Assembly (NCBI GenBank): GCA_029287455.1
Contig: JARFRB010000099.1
Span: forward strand, 1-64,000
From: Pelagibius litoralis
Lineage (GTDB): Bacteria > Pseudomonadota > Alphaproteobacteria > Kiloniellales > DSM-21159
Length of the DNA: 64,000 bases
Direction: 5' to 3'
Under the pieces are notes generated by a model that worked only from the letters and a program-made list of their open reading frames with translations, made no database searches and was not told the DNA's origin. This document shows positions 1 to 10,700 of the stretch, piece after piece. Each line of letters starts with the position of its first letter. The stretch's first letter is position 1. A program made the translations under genes and the position numbers.

Positions 1-5
1 TGTTC

Positions 6-39
6 GTCTCGTGGGCTCGGAGATGTGTATAAGAGACAG
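6..39 (+). other. Illumina Nextera/Tn5 adapter remnant at contig end
   Basis: The stretch matches the Nextera read-2 transposase adapter: a 15-base tail beginning GTCTCGTGGGC followed by the 19-base Tn5 mosaic end AGATGTGTATAAGAGACAG. It is a library-preparation sequence, not genomic DNA, and it directly abuts an alaS reading frame that starts mid-protein. Bases 1-5 are of unclear origin and are probably also artefactual. Confidence 0.97.
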
Positions 40-41
40 AT

Positions 42-2207
42 ACGGGCCCTTGTGGTCCCTGTTCGGAGATTTTCTACGATCATGGTCCGAGCGTCGCCGG
101 CGGCCCGCCTGGCAGCCCCGACGAGGACGGCGATCGCTTCATCGAAATCTGGAACCTGGTCTTCATGCAGTACGAGCAGGTGACCAAGGATGTGCGTGTC
201 GGTCTGCCGCGCCCCTCGATCGATACCGGCATGGGCCTTGAGCGCATCGCGGCGGTGCTTCAAGGAAAGCACGATAACTACGACATCGACCTGATGCGCG
301 GGTTGATTGAGGCCTCGGCCGAGGCCGCGGGCGTCGATCCGGATGGGCCACAGGCGGTGTCGCATCGCGTGATTGCCGATCATCTGCGCGCCAGCTCTTT
401 CCTGATTGCCGACGGTGTGTTGCCGTCGAACGAGGGGCGCGGCTATGTCCTGCGCCGGATCATGCGCCGGGCCATGCGCCACGCCCATTTGCTCGGCTGC
501 CGCGAGCCGCTGCTGTGGCGTCTTGTGCCGGCCTTGGTGCATGAGATGGGCAAGGCCTTCGGCGAGTTGGTTCGGGCACAGGCGCTCATCACCGAGACCT
601 TGAAGCTGGAGGAAACCCGCTTCAAGGAAACCCTAGGCCGGGGATTGCGCTTACTGGAGGAAGAGACCGGGAGACTCGGCTCCGGCGAAGCCCTGTCTGG
701 CGAGGTGGCCTTCAAGCTCTACGACACCTACGGCTTCCCCTTGGACCTCACACAAGACATCTTGCGCGGCCAGAACCGCCAGGTCGATCAAGCGGGCTAT
801 GACGCGGCCATGGAGCGACAGCGCGCCGCCGCCCGCAAGGCCTGGGCAGGCTCGGGAGAAGCCGCCACGGACCAGGTCTGGTTCGGCCTCCGCGAGCGCC
901 TCGGTGCTACTGAGTTCCTGGGCTACGAGGCCGAAGCGGCGGAGGGACTGGTGAGCGCCATCCTGCAGGATGGTGCCGAGAGTGAGTCCGCCGAAGCTGG
1001 TCAGGAGATCGCGCTCGTCACCAACCAGACCCCGTTCTATGGAGAGGCCGGCGGCCAAATGGGCGACACCGGCAGCGCCTTTACCGCAGAGGGCGCGGTG
1101 GTGGAGATCACTGACACCCAGCGCAAGCTTGGCGATCTGTTCGTGCACGTCGGGCGCGTCACTCAAGGCAAGTTGAGCTTGGGAGACGCGGTCAACCTGC
1201 GGGTTGATGCGGCCCGGCGAGATGCCTTGCGCGCCCATCATTCCGCGACGCACTTGCTTCATGAAGCCTTGCGCCAACGGCTCGGCGATCATGTTACCCA
1301 GAAGGGCTCCCTCGTGGCCCCCGACCGCTTGCGCTTCGATATCAGCCATCCCAAGGCGCTGGCCCCGGAGGACGTGCACGCCGTCGAAGCCTTGGTCAAC
1401 GAGCGAATTCGCCATAACGACGCTGTGGCGACCAAGCTGATGACGCCGGACGAGGCGATCGAGGCGGGGGCCTTAGCCCTCTTCGGGGAAAAGTACGGCG
1501 ACGAAGTTAGGGTGGTTTCCATGGGTGGGCTCGATGAGCCCCACAAGGGACCCGGGCGCACCTTTTCGACTGAACTCTGCGGTGGCACCCACGTTGGGCG
1601 CACCGGGGACATCGGGTTTTTCAAGATCGTTGGCGAAGCCGCCTTGGCGTCGGGCGTGCGCCGGATCGAGGCGGTGGCGGGCCAGGCGGCGTTGGATTGG
1701 GCCGAGCGGCAAGAGGAATTGGTCAATGAGGCTTCGGCGGCGCTCAAAGTCGCGCCTGCCGAACTGCCGGGCCGGGTCGCGGGCTTGCTTGAGGAGCGGC
1801 GGCAGCTCGAGCGGAAGCTTGGCGAACTGCGCCGCCGTGTCGCCAGCGGCGGCATGAATGGCGCGGAACCGGAGATCGAGGAGGTGAACGGCTTCAAGTT
1901 CACCTCGCGGGTCCTCGAGGATGTACCGGCAAAGGACCTGAAGCCGCTTGCGGACACGTTGAAACAGCGCATTGGATCCGGGGTGGTCGCGGTGGTGGCG
2001 GTGAGCGATGGCAAGGCCTCGCTCGTGGTCGGGGTGACGGACGACCTGACGGACCGGATCTCGGCGGTGGACTTGGTGCGCCAAGGGTCGCAAGCCCTCG
2101 GCGGCAAGGGCGGCGGCGGGCGCCCGGACATGGCCCAGGCCGGTGGGCCGGATGGCTCGGCCGCTGGTGCCGCGATTGCCGCCATTCAATCCGCTCTTTC
2201 TTCTTGA
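42..2207 (+). CDS. alaS: Alanine--tRNA ligase, 5' truncated
   Basis: Charges tRNA-Ala with alanine and deacylates mischarged Ser/Gly-tRNA in the cytoplasm. The frame is open from the adapter junction, where [15 protein letters not shown] (a conserved class II active-site segment) is read at once, so about 150 N-terminal residues including motif 1 are missing. An internal ATG at 165 is not the real start. The editing domain is intact: [12 protein letters not shown] and ELCGGTHV supply the zinc-binding His and Cys/His residues. The glycine-rich C-Ala tail ([11 protein letters not shown]) and a natural stop are present. The 721 visible residues compare with about 875 for the family. The truncation reflects the contig edge, not gene decay. 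The stop overlaps the next gene by one base. Confidence 0.97.
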   Translation, partial: TGPCGPCSEIFYDHGPSVAGGPPGSPDEDGDRFIEIWNLVFMQYEQVTKDVRVGLPRPSIDTGMGLERIAAVLQGKHDNYDIDLMRGLIEASAEAAGVDPDGPQAVSHRVIADHLRASSFLIADGVLPSNEGRGYVLRRIMRRAMRHAHLLGCREPLLWRLVPALVHEMGKAFGELVRAQALITETLKLEETRFKETLGRGLRLLEEETGRLGSGEALSGEVAFKLYDTYGFPLDLTQDILRGQNRQVDQAGYDAAMERQRAAARKAWAGSGEAATDQVWFGLRERLGATEFLGYEAEAAEGLVSAILQDGAESESAEAGQEIALVTNQTPFYGEAGGQMGDTGSAFTAEGAVVEITDTQRKLGDLFVHVGRVTQGKLSLGDAVNLRVDAARRDALRAHHSATHLLHEALRQRLGDHVTQKGSLVAPDRLRFDISHPKALAPEDVHAVEALVNERIRHNDAVATKLMTPDEAIEAGALALFGEKYGDEVRVVSMGGLDEPHKGPGRTFSTELCGGTHVGRTGDIGFFKIVGEAALASGVRRIEAVAGQAALDWAERQEELVNEASAALKVAPAELPGRVAGLLEERRQLERKLGELRRRVASGGMNGAEPEIEEVNGFKFTSRVLEDVPAKDLKPLADTLKQRIGSGVVAVVAVSDGKASLVVGVTDDLTDRISAVDLVRQGSQALGGKGGGGRPDMAQAGGPDGSAAGAAIAAIQSALSS

Positions 2208-3151
2208 TGCTGCCAAGCTCCATAAGGAACGTCGCCATCATCGGCGCCGGCTTGGCGGGGATCGCCTGCGGGGCCCGCTTGGCGGCGGCAAATCTGGAGG
2301 TGGCTCTCTTCGACAAGGGGCGCCGCCCCGGCGGCCGCTTTTCCACGCGGCGAGTGGACGATCTGCGTTTCGATCACGGTGCCGCTTATCTGCGCGAAGC
2401 GCGGCGGATCGGGGAGCCGGCGGCGCTGTCCTTGGCCGAGTGGCGGCCGCGCGGGCGTGAAGTGACGGAGCCCGTGTGGGTAGGGGTGCCGGGGATGAGT
2501 GCTTTGCCCTCGACGCTGGCGGTGGATTTGGACGTGCGAAGCGGTGTGCGGGTCGAAGGCTTGGAGGGCGAGCCCGGTGCTTGGAGCTTGGTGGACGACG
2601 CGGGTCGCGGCTTGGGCATATTTCAGGCGGTTGCCGTCGCGGTCCCGGCTCCCCAAGCCGCGCCACTGCTCACGGCCGCGCCGCGCTTGCGGGAAACGGC
2701 CCAGTCCGCGGCCATGGCGCCTTGCTGGACTGGTATGTTCGCCTTCAAGGAACCCCTTGCTGTGGACATTGACGTGATCCGGCCCGGCGATGGCATTGCG
2801 GAGCGCGCCGTCCGCAACTCCGCCAAACCGGACCGGCCCTCAGAGATGGATTGCTGGGTGGTCTATGGCGATGACGACTGGAGCCGCGATCACCTGGAAG
2901 ACGATAAGGAAGCCGTCGCGGAGGCCCTCTTGGAGTCTCTGACCCGCGCGGCGGGCACTGGCCCCCGGCTGCCGCACTACCGGGCAGCGCACCGCTGGCG
3001 CTACGCCCGCACCCTGCCGCCCTTTAGCGGTCCGGCGTTCGATCCGGAGGCGCTGCTGGGAATTTGCGGGGACTGGACCTCTGGCCCGGCTGGCGAAGAT
3101 GCTGTCGAGAGCGGACGGGCGCTAGCGGATCTTGTCCTGAAGAGCCGCTAA
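2207..3151 (+). CDS. FAD-dependent amine oxidase-like / renalase-like protein
   Basis: A 314-residue flavoprotein with an N-terminal dinucleotide-binding motif (IIGAGLAGIACG, residues about 11-22), then a glutamate/aspartate-containing strand (VALFDKG) and the GGR(F)STRR segment typical of the amine oxidase/renalase group. The C-terminus carries the FAD-contacting ICGDWT...ESGRALAD motif. The substrate is unknown; small cytosolic NAD(P)-binding oxidoreductases of this kind sit near alaS in many proteobacteria. ATG at 2207 shares one base with the alaS stop, suggesting translational coupling; a TTG one codon earlier is less likely. Fold assignment is solid, function is not. Confidence 0.75.
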   Translation: MLPSSIRNVAIIGAGLAGIACGARLAAANLEVALFDKGRRPGGRFSTRRVDDLRFDHGAAYLREARRIGEPAALSLAEWRPRGREVTEPVWVGVPGMSALPSTLAVDLDVRSGVRVEGLEGEPGAWSLVDDAGRGLGIFQAVAVAVPAPQAAPLLTAAPRLRETAQSAAMAPCWTGMFAFKEPLAVDIDVIRPGDGIAERAVRNSAKPDRPSEMDCWVVYGDDDWSRDHLEDDKEAVAEALLESLTRAAGTGPRLPHYRAAHRWRYARTLPPFSGPAFDPEALLGICGDWTSGPAGEDAVESGRALADLVLKSR

Positions 3152-3178
3152 CCGACCGGTGTTGACGATTGGTTAGCG
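3146..3178. terminator. Inverted repeat between convergent genes
   Basis: CGCTAACC (3146-3153) and GGTTAGCG (3171-3178) form a perfect 8-bp stem around a 17-base loop, overlapping the stop of the flavoprotein gene and lying before the convergent cyclophilin. There is no U-tract, so terminator activity in either direction is only an inference. Confidence 0.35.
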
Positions 3179-3196
3179 CGCAATCGTCCAGGGTTT

Positions 3197-3682
3197 CTAC
3201 TCGCTATCAGCCAAGACCCGCAGCGAGACGATGTGGTCGGGATCCGGCACGGTTCCGCTGCGGTCGTGAGCCGGTGCCTTCTTGATCTGGTCCACGACGT
3301 CCATTCCATCGGTCACCTGGCCCCAGACGGTATACTGGCCGTTCAGGAACTGGGCATCGTAGAAGCAGATGAACCACTGGCTGTCGGCGCTATCCGGGTT
3401 CTGCGCCCGGGCAGCGCCCACGGTTCCGCGCACGAAAGGTTCAGCCGTGAACTCCGCCTTCAGCTTCTTGCCGGAACCGCCGGTGCCGGTCCCGTGGGGG
3501 CAGCCGGTTTGGGCCATGAAGCCATCCATCACCCGGTGGAATTTCAGACCGTCGTAGAATCCCTCGCGCACCAGTTCCTTGACCCGCTCCACGTGGTTCG
3601 GTGCCAGATCCGGGCGAAGGGCGATGGTCACCTTGCCGTTCTCAGTTTCCAGGATCAGGGTATTTTCCGGATCGGTGGCCAT
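3197..3682 (-). CDS. ppiB: Cytoplasmic cyclophilin, peptidyl-prolyl cis-trans isomerase
   Basis: Catalyses cis-trans isomerisation of peptide bonds before proline. At 161 residues without a signal peptide it matches the cytoplasmic PpiB type. Cyclophilin landmarks are visible: [15 protein letters not shown] (catalytic Arg in FHR, core Q/T), GTGTGGSGKKL, GAARAQNPDSADSQWFICF and the substrate-pocket segment YTVWGQVTDGMDVVD. It lies 45 bases downstream of a second, exported cyclophilin on the same strand; the two are about 60 percent alike by eye, so they probably arose by local duplication with division between cytoplasm and periplasm. Confidence 0.93.
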   Translation of the reverse strand: MATDPENTLILETENGKVTIALRPDLAPNHVERVKELVREGFYDGLKFHRVMDGFMAQTGCPHGTGTGGSGKKLKAEFTAEPFVRGTVGAARAQNPDSADSQWFICFYDAQFLNGQYTVWGQVTDGMDVVDQIKKAPAHDRSGTVPDPDHIVSLRVLADSE

Positions 3683-3727
3683 TTGCTTGCCTTTCGAATA
3701 TCTGGGAGGGAAGGAGCGCGCAAACGC

Positions 3728-4297
3728 CTACTGGACGTCCGCCAGCACCCGCATCGAAACGATCTTGTCTGGGTCCGACACTGCGCCGTTGGCGGATTGA
3801 TCGCCTTTCTTGATTCGATCCACGCGCTCCATGCCCTCCACGACCTTGCCTAGGACCGTGTACTTGCCGTCCAGGCCGCTAGTCCGCGCGAACATGATGA
3901 AGAACTGGCTGTTGGCGCTGTCCGGCTGGCTGGAGCGCGCCATGCCAACGACCCCACGTTCGAAGGGAATGGAGGAGAACTCCGCCGGCAAGTCCGGCAG
4001 GTCCGATCCGCCGGCACCGGTCCCGGTCGGGTCGCCGGTCTGGGCCATGAAGCCGTCGATGACGCGGTGGAAGACGATGCCATCGTAAAAGCCGTCCCGC
4101 GCAAGGGTCTTCAGCCGCTCCACATGCTTGGGCGCCACGTCCGGCAAAAGCTCGATGACGACCGGGCCGTCCTTGAGCTCCAGCACCAGCGTGTTCTCCG
4201 GGTCCGACGCCGCTTGCGCCGCTTGACCGCCCGCAAAGAGGAGGGCCATCGCGAAGAAAGAGAAGAAAACGCGTCGGCCGAACGTCTTGTAAATCAT
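3728..4297 (-). CDS. ppiA: Exported cyclophilin, peptidyl-prolyl cis-trans isomerase
   Basis: A 189-residue cyclophilin with a clear N-terminal signal peptide: basic start, hydrophobic [14 protein letters not shown] and an AQAA-S cleavage-like site near residue 30. The mature protein is therefore expected in the periplasm, assisting folding of exported proteins. The catalytic core reads [44 protein letters not shown] and [15 protein letters not shown]. Its ATG overlaps the icd stop by four bases (ATGA), so icd, ppiA and ppiB look like one transcript. Confidence 0.93.
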   Translation of the reverse strand: MIYKTFGRRVFFSFFAMALLFAGGQAAQAASDPENTLVLELKDGPVVIELLPDVAPKHVERLKTLARDGFYDGIVFHRVIDGFMAQTGDPTGTGAGGSDLPDLPAEFSSIPFERGVVGMARSSQPDSANSQFFIMFARTSGLDGKYTVLGKVVEGMERVDRIKKGDQSANGAVSDPDKIVSMRVLADVQ

Positions 4298-5514
4298 GCT
4301 GCCTCCATGGCGGCCTTCAGCCGCCGGTCGATTTCGTCAAGGAATCCGTTGGTGGTCATCCAGGTCTGTTCCGGTCCGATAAGGAGCGCCAAGTCTTTCG
4401 TCATCTTGCCGTCCTCGACCGCTTCGATGCAGACCTTCTCCAGGGTTTCGGCGAAGCGCACCACGTCCGGCGTCTCGTCGAAGGTGCCCCGATACTTCAA
4501 GCCGCGGCTCCACGCGAAGATGGAGGCGATGGGATTGGTCGAGGTTTCCTTGCCTTGCTGGTGAAGGCGATAGTGGCGGGTGACCGTGCCGTGCGCTGCC
4601 TCGGCCTCGATGGTCTTGCCGTCCGGCGTCATCAGCACGGAGGTCATGAGGCCAAGCGAGCCGAAGCCTTGCGCCACGGTGTCGGACTGAACGTCGCCGT
4701 CGTAGTTCTTGCAAGCCCAAACGAAGCCCCCGGACCACTTCAGGGCCGCGGCCACCATGTCGTCGATAAGGCGGTGCTCGTAGGTGATGTTCTTCTCGGC
4801 GAAACGATCGGCGAACTCGGCATCGAAGACCTCTTGGAAGAGGTCCTTGAAGCGCCCGTCGTAGGCTTTGAGAATGGTGTTCTTCGTTGACAGGTAAACC
4901 GGCCAGCCCCTGTTCAAGCCGTAGTTCATGCAGGCCCGGGCGAAGCCCCGGATCGACTCGTCCTCGTTGAACATGCCCATGGCGATGCCAGAAGCGGGGA
5001 AGTCGTGCACTTCGCGGGTGACCGGCTCGCCGCCATCGGCTGGCGAGAAGGTGATCGTCAGCTTGCCGGGACCGGGAACCAGGAAGTCGGTGGCCCTGTA
5101 CTGGTCGCCGTAGGCATGGCGCCCGATCACGATGGGCTGTGTCCAGCCGGGCACCAGGCGCGGCACGTTGCTGCAGACGATCGGCTCGCGGAACACCGTG
5201 CCGCCCAGGATGTTGCGGATCGTGCCGTTGGGAGAGCGCCACATTTTCTTGAGGCCGAACTCTTCGACCCGGGCTTCGTCCGGCGTGATCGTGGCGCATT
5301 TCACGCCCACGCCGTACTCCTTGATCGCGTTGGCGGCATCCACCGTGATTTGATCGTCGGTGCGGTCGCGCTCTTCAACGCCAAGGTCGAAGTATTTCAG
5401 ATCGATATCCAGGTAAGGAAGGATGAGCTTTTCCTTGATGAAAGCCCAAATGATGCGGGTCATTTCGTCGCCGTCGAGTTCGACGACCGGTGTGTTCACC
5501 TTGATCTTCGACAT
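4294..5514 (-). CDS. icd: NADP-dependent isocitrate dehydrogenase (eukaryote-like type)
   Basis: Oxidatively decarboxylates isocitrate to 2-oxoglutarate with NADP in the TCA cycle. The 406-residue protein begins [19 protein letters not shown], the signature of the homodimeric IDH class shared by alphaproteobacteria and eukaryotes. Substrate and metal motifs follow: [46 protein letters not shown] (metal-binding Asp residues) and [12 protein letters not shown] with the downstream NPIASIFAW. The length is normal and no residue is obviously missing. First gene of the icd-ppiA-ppiB run. Confidence 0.97.
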   Translation of the reverse strand: MSKIKVNTPVVELDGDEMTRIIWAFIKEKLILPYLDIDLKYFDLGVEERDRTDDQITVDAANAIKEYGVGVKCATITPDEARVEEFGLKKMWRSPNGTIRNILGGTVFREPIVCSNVPRLVPGWTQPIVIGRHAYGDQYRATDFLVPGPGKLTITFSPADGGEPVTREVHDFPASGIAMGMFNEDESIRGFARACMNYGLNRGWPVYLSTKNTILKAYDGRFKDLFQEVFDAEFADRFAEKNITYEHRLIDDMVAAALKWSGGFVWACKNYDGDVQSDTVAQGFGSLGLMTSVLMTPDGKTIEAEAAHGTVTRHYRLHQQGKETSTNPIASIFAWSRGLKYRGTFDETPDVVRFAETLEKVCIEAVEDGKMTKDLALLIGPEQTWMTTNGFLDEIDRRLKAAMEAA

Positions 5515-5634
5515 GTCACCTTCCGTTGCGGGATTAGTCGCCGCGCACCGTTAGCCGCGCAGCCTGGAATGCGGCGGCACTCTATCACTTGGAGCGGCGC
5601 GGGCAAGCCCTGGAGACAGGATCGGAAAGGGGCT

Positions 5635-6237
5635 TCAGGCCCACTTCGCCGAGGGGGAGATGCGGCTGTCCGGCACTTCGGCAACCGCGTCGAAAACCTG
5701 CTCGACCCGATCGACGACGCGGATGATGCCGGAGTGTTCCGGCCGGACGAAGTTCTCTGCGATCTGGTGGTGCACCAACTCGAGCAGAGGGTCCCAGAAA
5801 CCCTCGACGTTCACGAGCACAATTGGCTTTTCGTGCAGGCCGAGTTGGACCCAGGTCACCATCTCGAAGGTTTCGTCCAAGGTGCCGAACCCGCCGGGCA
5901 GAATACAAAAGGCGTCCGACTCCTCGAACATCCGCATCTTGCGGACATGCATGGACTCTACGATTTCCAGTTCCGTTGTCCCTCGGTGACCGATTTCGTA
6001 GTCGTCCAGATGCCGGGGAATGATGCCGTGGACCTTGCCCCCGGCCTCAAGAGCGGCGTCCGCAACCGCACCCATCAGGCCGACCCGGCCGCCGCCGAAG
6101 ACGATGCGGATGCCGCGCCTGGCCGCGCGCTGGCCAAGCTCCGCCGCTGCTTCCAGATAAACCGGGCGCACGGAGGTCGAGGAACCGCAATAGACGCAAA
6201 GGGACGCGAGTTTGGCCATAATCTTCGTTTGCTCCAT
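5635..6237 (-). CDS. LOG family protein (Rossman-fold nucleotide-binding, TIGR00730 type)
   Basis: A 200-residue member of the LOG family, whose characterised members release a free base from cytokinin riboside 5'-monophosphate or other nucleotides; the family is often mislabelled lysine decarboxylase. Diagnostic motifs are CVYCGSS at the N-terminus, FGGGRVGLMGAVADAA, and the catalytic pair RKMRMFEESDAFCILPGG and GGFGTLDETFEM (PGGxGTxxE). The chosen ATG gives MEQTKIMAKLAS; the second Met seven codons on is an equally common start in the family. Physiological substrate in this organism is unknown. Confidence 0.9.
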   Translation of the reverse strand: MEQTKIMAKLASLCVYCGSSTSVRPVYLEAAAELGQRAARRGIRIVFGGGRVGLMGAVADAALEAGGKVHGIIPRHLDDYEIGHRGTTELEIVESMHVRKMRMFEESDAFCILPGGFGTLDETFEMVTWVQLGLHEKPIVLVNVEGFWDPLLELVHHQIAENFVRPEHSGIIRVVDRVEQVFDAVAEVPDSRISPSAKWA

Positions 6238-6539
6238 AACGTCGGCCTTGAGCGCAGGTTACACACCCAAGTATCGAACAAAGTAGTGCGGACTTACGTA
6301 GTACGCCAGAAAGCCCGGCCTGACTATACGCACAGGGTGCTGAGCATATGGTTAATCAGCAGGGTGTTTCGCAAATCCATATATTTCCGATTGTCTGAGT
6401 CCAAAAGCCCCCCCTTGCTCTAAACCGCCCGAAACCGCACGGATTCCGTGAACCGAGCGCCGACATTGCGCCTCAAGACAAGGCGTATTAACTTGCAAGC
6501 CTTAACGAAGCCTGCCCGCGCGGGCTTTCTGGGAGTGCG
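6238..6539. other. Divergent intergenic region
   Basis: About 300 bases between the LOG gene (minus) and the LysM gene (plus), presumably holding both promoters. The only clear structure is a GCCCG-CG-CGGGC hairpin near 6515-6526 followed by TTTCT, just before the LysM ribosome-binding site. It could be an attenuator or the end of an unseen transcript. No open reading frame looks real. Confidence 0.4.
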
Positions 6540-7763
6540 TTGGCGGTGAAATCCTTACGATTCGCGGTGATTGCCGCGATTGTCGTCGTCGGGGCGGCGG
6601 TTCTGATCTACATGCTTGTCGGAAGCCCCGAGGAGGCAGGCGACGCAACGACCGAAGCCCCGGCGTCCGAGGAAAACCCGGCGTCCCGGGAAACCCTAGT
6701 GTCGGAGAGCGATTCATCGTCGGGCGAAGCCGCCGGAGAGACACAGCCCGCCGAGCCGGAAACCGCGGCCACCCAGGGCGCTAGCGACCAGGACTCCGAT
6801 GCCCAGGCGGCAGCGAGCGACGGCGAGCCTCGGCCGGAGGGGGAGGCCAATACCGCCTCTGCCGAGACAGATACGCCCAAGGACGAGGAAGCCGCCGCCA
6901 CCGAGGGGCGGGCGCCGAGCTTCGACGTCGTTCGGGTCGAGCGCAGTGGGGAAGCGGTCATGGCCGGCCGTGCGGAGCCCGGCTCCGAAGTCACGGTGAC
7001 CGGGAACGGTGAGGTTATCGGCAAGGCAACCGCCGACCAGCGCGGCGAATGGGTCATCCTGCCCGACAAACCCCTTTCCGCGGGCGACCAGGAATTGAGC
7101 GTGCAGCAGCGCGCGGCTGACGGCGAGGAGCGGGAGTCGAAAGAGGTCGTTGTGGTCTCGGTGCCAAAAAAGAAACCGGACGCGCAACGGACGGCTGAAT
7201 CCGACAAGAACGGCGCGGAGGACTATGGGGCGCCCCTGGCGGTCGTCGTTCCGCGCAGTGGGACTGGCGATACACGCATTCTTCAGGCGCCCGAGGAAGT
7301 GGGCATCGCATCCGGCGACTTGGTTCTGGAATCCTTGAATTATGACGCCGAAGGATATCTGACCGTGATCGGGCGGGTGGCGCCGGGCGGGATCGTCGAA
7401 GCGCGCCTGGATGGAAGCGGCATCGGCAGGACGCGGGGCAGCGAGGGCGGACGCTGGGTACTGAAGCCCGAAAACCCCGTGCCAACCGGTTTGCATCGCT
7501 TGGCAATCTTGCAGCTCGACGACGCGGGCAAGGAACTTGCGCGGGTGGAAACGCCCTTCGCGCGCTCGAACCTTCTGGCGGACCTTCCGCGATCGGACCG
7601 TTTCATTGTTGTTCAGCCGGGCAACAGCCTGTGGCGGATCGCCCGCCGCACACTCGGCTCCGGATCGAACTACACGGTGATCTTTTCGGCCAACCAAGAT
7701 CAGATCAGCGACCCCGACCTCATCTACCCCGGACAGATTTTCGTGGTGCCCCCCGGCGGCTGA
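6540..7763 (+). CDS. Membrane-anchored LysM protein with Ig-like domains
   Basis: A 407-residue envelope protein. Residues 6-25 form a single membrane segment (FAVIAAIVVVGAAVLIYMLV), followed by about 100 residues of low-complexity Ala/Glu/Ser/Thr sequence likely to span the periplasm. Two beta-sandwich, bacterial Ig-like repeats follow (around 125-205 and 255-335; each has a GxxxVxxxxNG/DG...G.W.L pattern). A C-terminal LysM domain (FIVVQPGNSLWRIARRTLG... IYPGQIFVVP) should bind peptidoglycan. The same architecture is common in alphaproteobacterial LysM proteins of unknown role. TTG at 6540 is four bases from GGGAG; GTG at 6546 is better spaced and may be the true start. Confidence 0.85.
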   Translation: MAVKSLRFAVIAAIVVVGAAVLIYMLVGSPEEAGDATTEAPASEENPASRETLVSESDSSSGEAAGETQPAEPETAATQGASDQDSDAQAAASDGEPRPEGEANTASAETDTPKDEEAAATEGRAPSFDVVRVERSGEAVMAGRAEPGSEVTVTGNGEVIGKATADQRGEWVILPDKPLSAGDQELSVQQRAADGEERESKEVVVVSVPKKKPDAQRTAESDKNGAEDYGAPLAVVVPRSGTGDTRILQAPEEVGIASGDLVLESLNYDAEGYLTVIGRVAPGGIVEARLDGSGIGRTRGSEGGRWVLKPENPVPTGLHRLAILQLDDAGKELARVETPFARSNLLADLPRSDRFIVVQPGNSLWRIARRTLGSGSNYTVIFSANQDQISDPDLIYPGQIFVVPPGG

Positions 7764-7768
7764 TCTTC

Positions 7769-10700
7769 CTATTCGGCGGCCTTTGGCAGCACATAGGGAA
7801 CCGGCCGGGGCTTGCCTTCCTTGCCATTGCGCTTGTCGAGCCAAGCCCTGAGGTTCGCCCGCAGCATCAGGGCGCAGGGCGTGACGACAAGGGTTAAGAG
7901 GGTGGCGAAGGTCAGGCCGAAGACGATGGAGGTGGAGATTTGGCTCCACCACTGGGTCGCCGGAGCGCCAACCTGAACTTGCCTGTTGAAGAAGTCCACG
8001 TTCGCGCCCAGAACCATCGGCATCAATCCCAAGACCGTCGTGACGGTGGTCAGCAGGACAGGGCGCAAGCGCTGCGCGCCCGTACGGAGAATAGCCTCCA
8101 AGGGGTTGGCGCTGCTTTGTTTTAAGCGGTCGAAAGTGTCGATCAGCACGATGTTGTTGTTGACCACGATGCCGGCCAGGGCAATGACCCCAATTCCGCC
8201 CATGACAATGCCAAAGGGCTGGTCGGTCACCAACAGCCCGATCATCACGCCGATGGTGGACATGATCACCGCGGAAAGGATCAGGAAGGCGCTGTAGAAA
8301 GAGTTGAACTGAGTGACCAAGATAATCGCCATGAGGAACAGGGCGACAATGAACGCCTTCACGAGAAAGCTCTGGGCCGCGCTTTGCTCCTCGTCCTCGC
8401 CCTTGAAGCTGACACTGATCCTGGGGTCGAAGGTTTCGCCGGCGAGGCGCTCGCGCACCAGGCCGACTTGATCGTCCACCAGCAGCCCTGGGGCCACGTC
8501 CGCCTTGACGGTCATCGTCCTTTGGCCTTCGACACGGCGCAGCAAGGTCGTTTTTGGCTTCGGTGTGATGGTGACGAAGTTATCGATGGGGATCATTCCG
8601 AAATCGGTCTGAACGCGAATGCGCCCGAGTTGCTGCAAGGTCCGATAGGTTTCGGGAAGCCGGACCACGATATCCACCTCCTCATCGGTCTCGTCGGGCC
8701 GGTAGTTGCCGATCTCCATCCCCTTCGTGAGCATCTGGACGTAAGCCCCGATCAAGGACACGTCGGCGCCGAACTTGGACGCTTGCGCGCGATCCACGGC
8801 CACTTCCCACTCGATGCCGGGGATTGGCTTTCCATCCTCAAGGTCCACAAAGCCTCCCACCTCGCGAATCGCCGAAACGATCCGATCCGCCGCGGGGGCG
8901 AGCAGGGAGGGATCGCTGGCCGCCAGTTGAATTTGCACCGGCTTGCCCACCGGCGGTCCGGCCTCCTCTGTGCGGGGCTCCACGTAGATGCCACCGATCG
9001 ACGACGCCCGTTCGCGGATATCGGCCAGGATTTCGTCGGCTGGCCGCCGCGCGAACCAATCGACGAACTCAAGCTGAATCACGCCGATGAGATCTTCCGG
9101 TTCGTCGTCATCCTGGCGTCCGGAATTGGCCAGGCTGCGGGCGTAGATCGAATGCAGCTCGCCGGTTTCTTCCTGAAGTTCCAGGATCTTGTTCTCAACT
9201 TCCCGCGTCAGAGCATCGCGCTCGTCGATCGATAGGTTGCCACGCCCATGCACCCAAAGAGATGCATTGTCCGGCTCCACATCCGGGAAGAACTCAACGC
9301 CCCTGCCGAACTGCGCGTAGCCCACTTGCACGGCCACGAGCAGCAGCACGGCCGCTAGCACCACCTTGCCCGGGTGGCGCAAGGCCCCACGCAGGAAACG
9401 CACGTAGGCGCCGCTCAAGCGGCCAAGCTGCGAAAGCTCGTAAGGCTCCTGTTCGGCCGCGGGCGCGTCTGTCTCCGGCGTCCTGGCGGCTTGGCCGGGC
9501 TTGCCCGCCAAGGCGCCCAGGGTGGGCACGAAGATGAGAGCCATGAACAGCGAGGCGCTTAGCACCGCGAGCAGAGTGATCGGCAGGTATTTCATGAACT
9601 CGCCCACGGTGCCCGGCCAGAACGCAAGCGGCAGGACTGCGGCGAGCGTGGTGAAGGTGGAAGCGAAGATCGGCCAGGACATGTGGCGGGCGGCCAGAGC
9701 GTAGGCGCTATGCCGGGGCAGGCCTTCGATCATCTTGCGGTCGGCGTACTCCGTCACGACGATGGCGCCGTCGACCAGCAAGCCCACCGCCAGGATCAGG
9801 CTGAACAGCACGACGATGTTCACGGTCAGACCGGCCGCGTAGATGACCAGAATTCCGGTCAAGAAGGACCCGGGGATGGCGATGCCGACCAAGCCCGCCG
9901 AGCGCACCCCAAGCGCCGCGACGACAACGATCATGACAAGCAGGATGGCACTCAGGACGTTGTTCTCGAGATCGTCCAGCATGGTGCTGATTTGGGTGGA
10001 TTTGTCTTGATTGAACGACACTTGCACCGCTTCGGGCCAGTATTCCCGCTCAGCTTCCACGCGGCGTTTGACCTGTTCGATCGTCTCGACAATGTTTTCG
10101 CCGGTGCGCTTGGAAACTTCCAGAGCGAGGCCAGGTTCGCCGTTGACCCGCACATAGCCTGTCGGGTCCACGAACGTCGCCCTCAGGTTGGTCACGTCCT
10201 TGACCCGCACCACAGCGTCGCCATTGCTCTTCAGCGGCATTTCCAGGATGTCGTCCGCCCCTTCGAATAGCCCCGGGACGGTGACGGCGAAGCGTCCGGC
10301 CCCGGTGTCCATCTCGCCGGCGGCCACCACGATGTTGGACCGGCTCACCGCGTCGATGATCTGGCGGGCATCGAGCCCGTAACTTTCCAGCGCCAAGGGA
10401 TCGATCACCAATTCGATCAGTTCGTCCCGGTCGCCGCCGATCTCCGCCTCCAGCACCGGCGGCAGGCCCTCGATTTTCGTTTGCAAGGAGCGCGCTATGG
10501 CGAGCAGCGTGCGCTCGGGCACATCGCCGGACAGTGTGACGACGAGGACCGGGAAAAGGCTGAGATTTACCTCGTGCACGGTTGGCTCGTCGGCGTCGTC
10601 CGGCAAATCAGCCTTCGCGATGTCGACCTTTTCGCGTACTTCGGCGAGCGCTGTATCCACATCAAAGCCGGCATCGAACTCCAGCAAGACGGTGCCGCCG

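Noticed and set aside
11-241. A 76-residue frame at the contig start
   Set aside because: It begins inside the adapter and runs out of frame with alaS.
4337-5299. 320-residue minus-strand frame inside icd
   Set aside because: Arg/His-rich out-of-frame shadow of icd.
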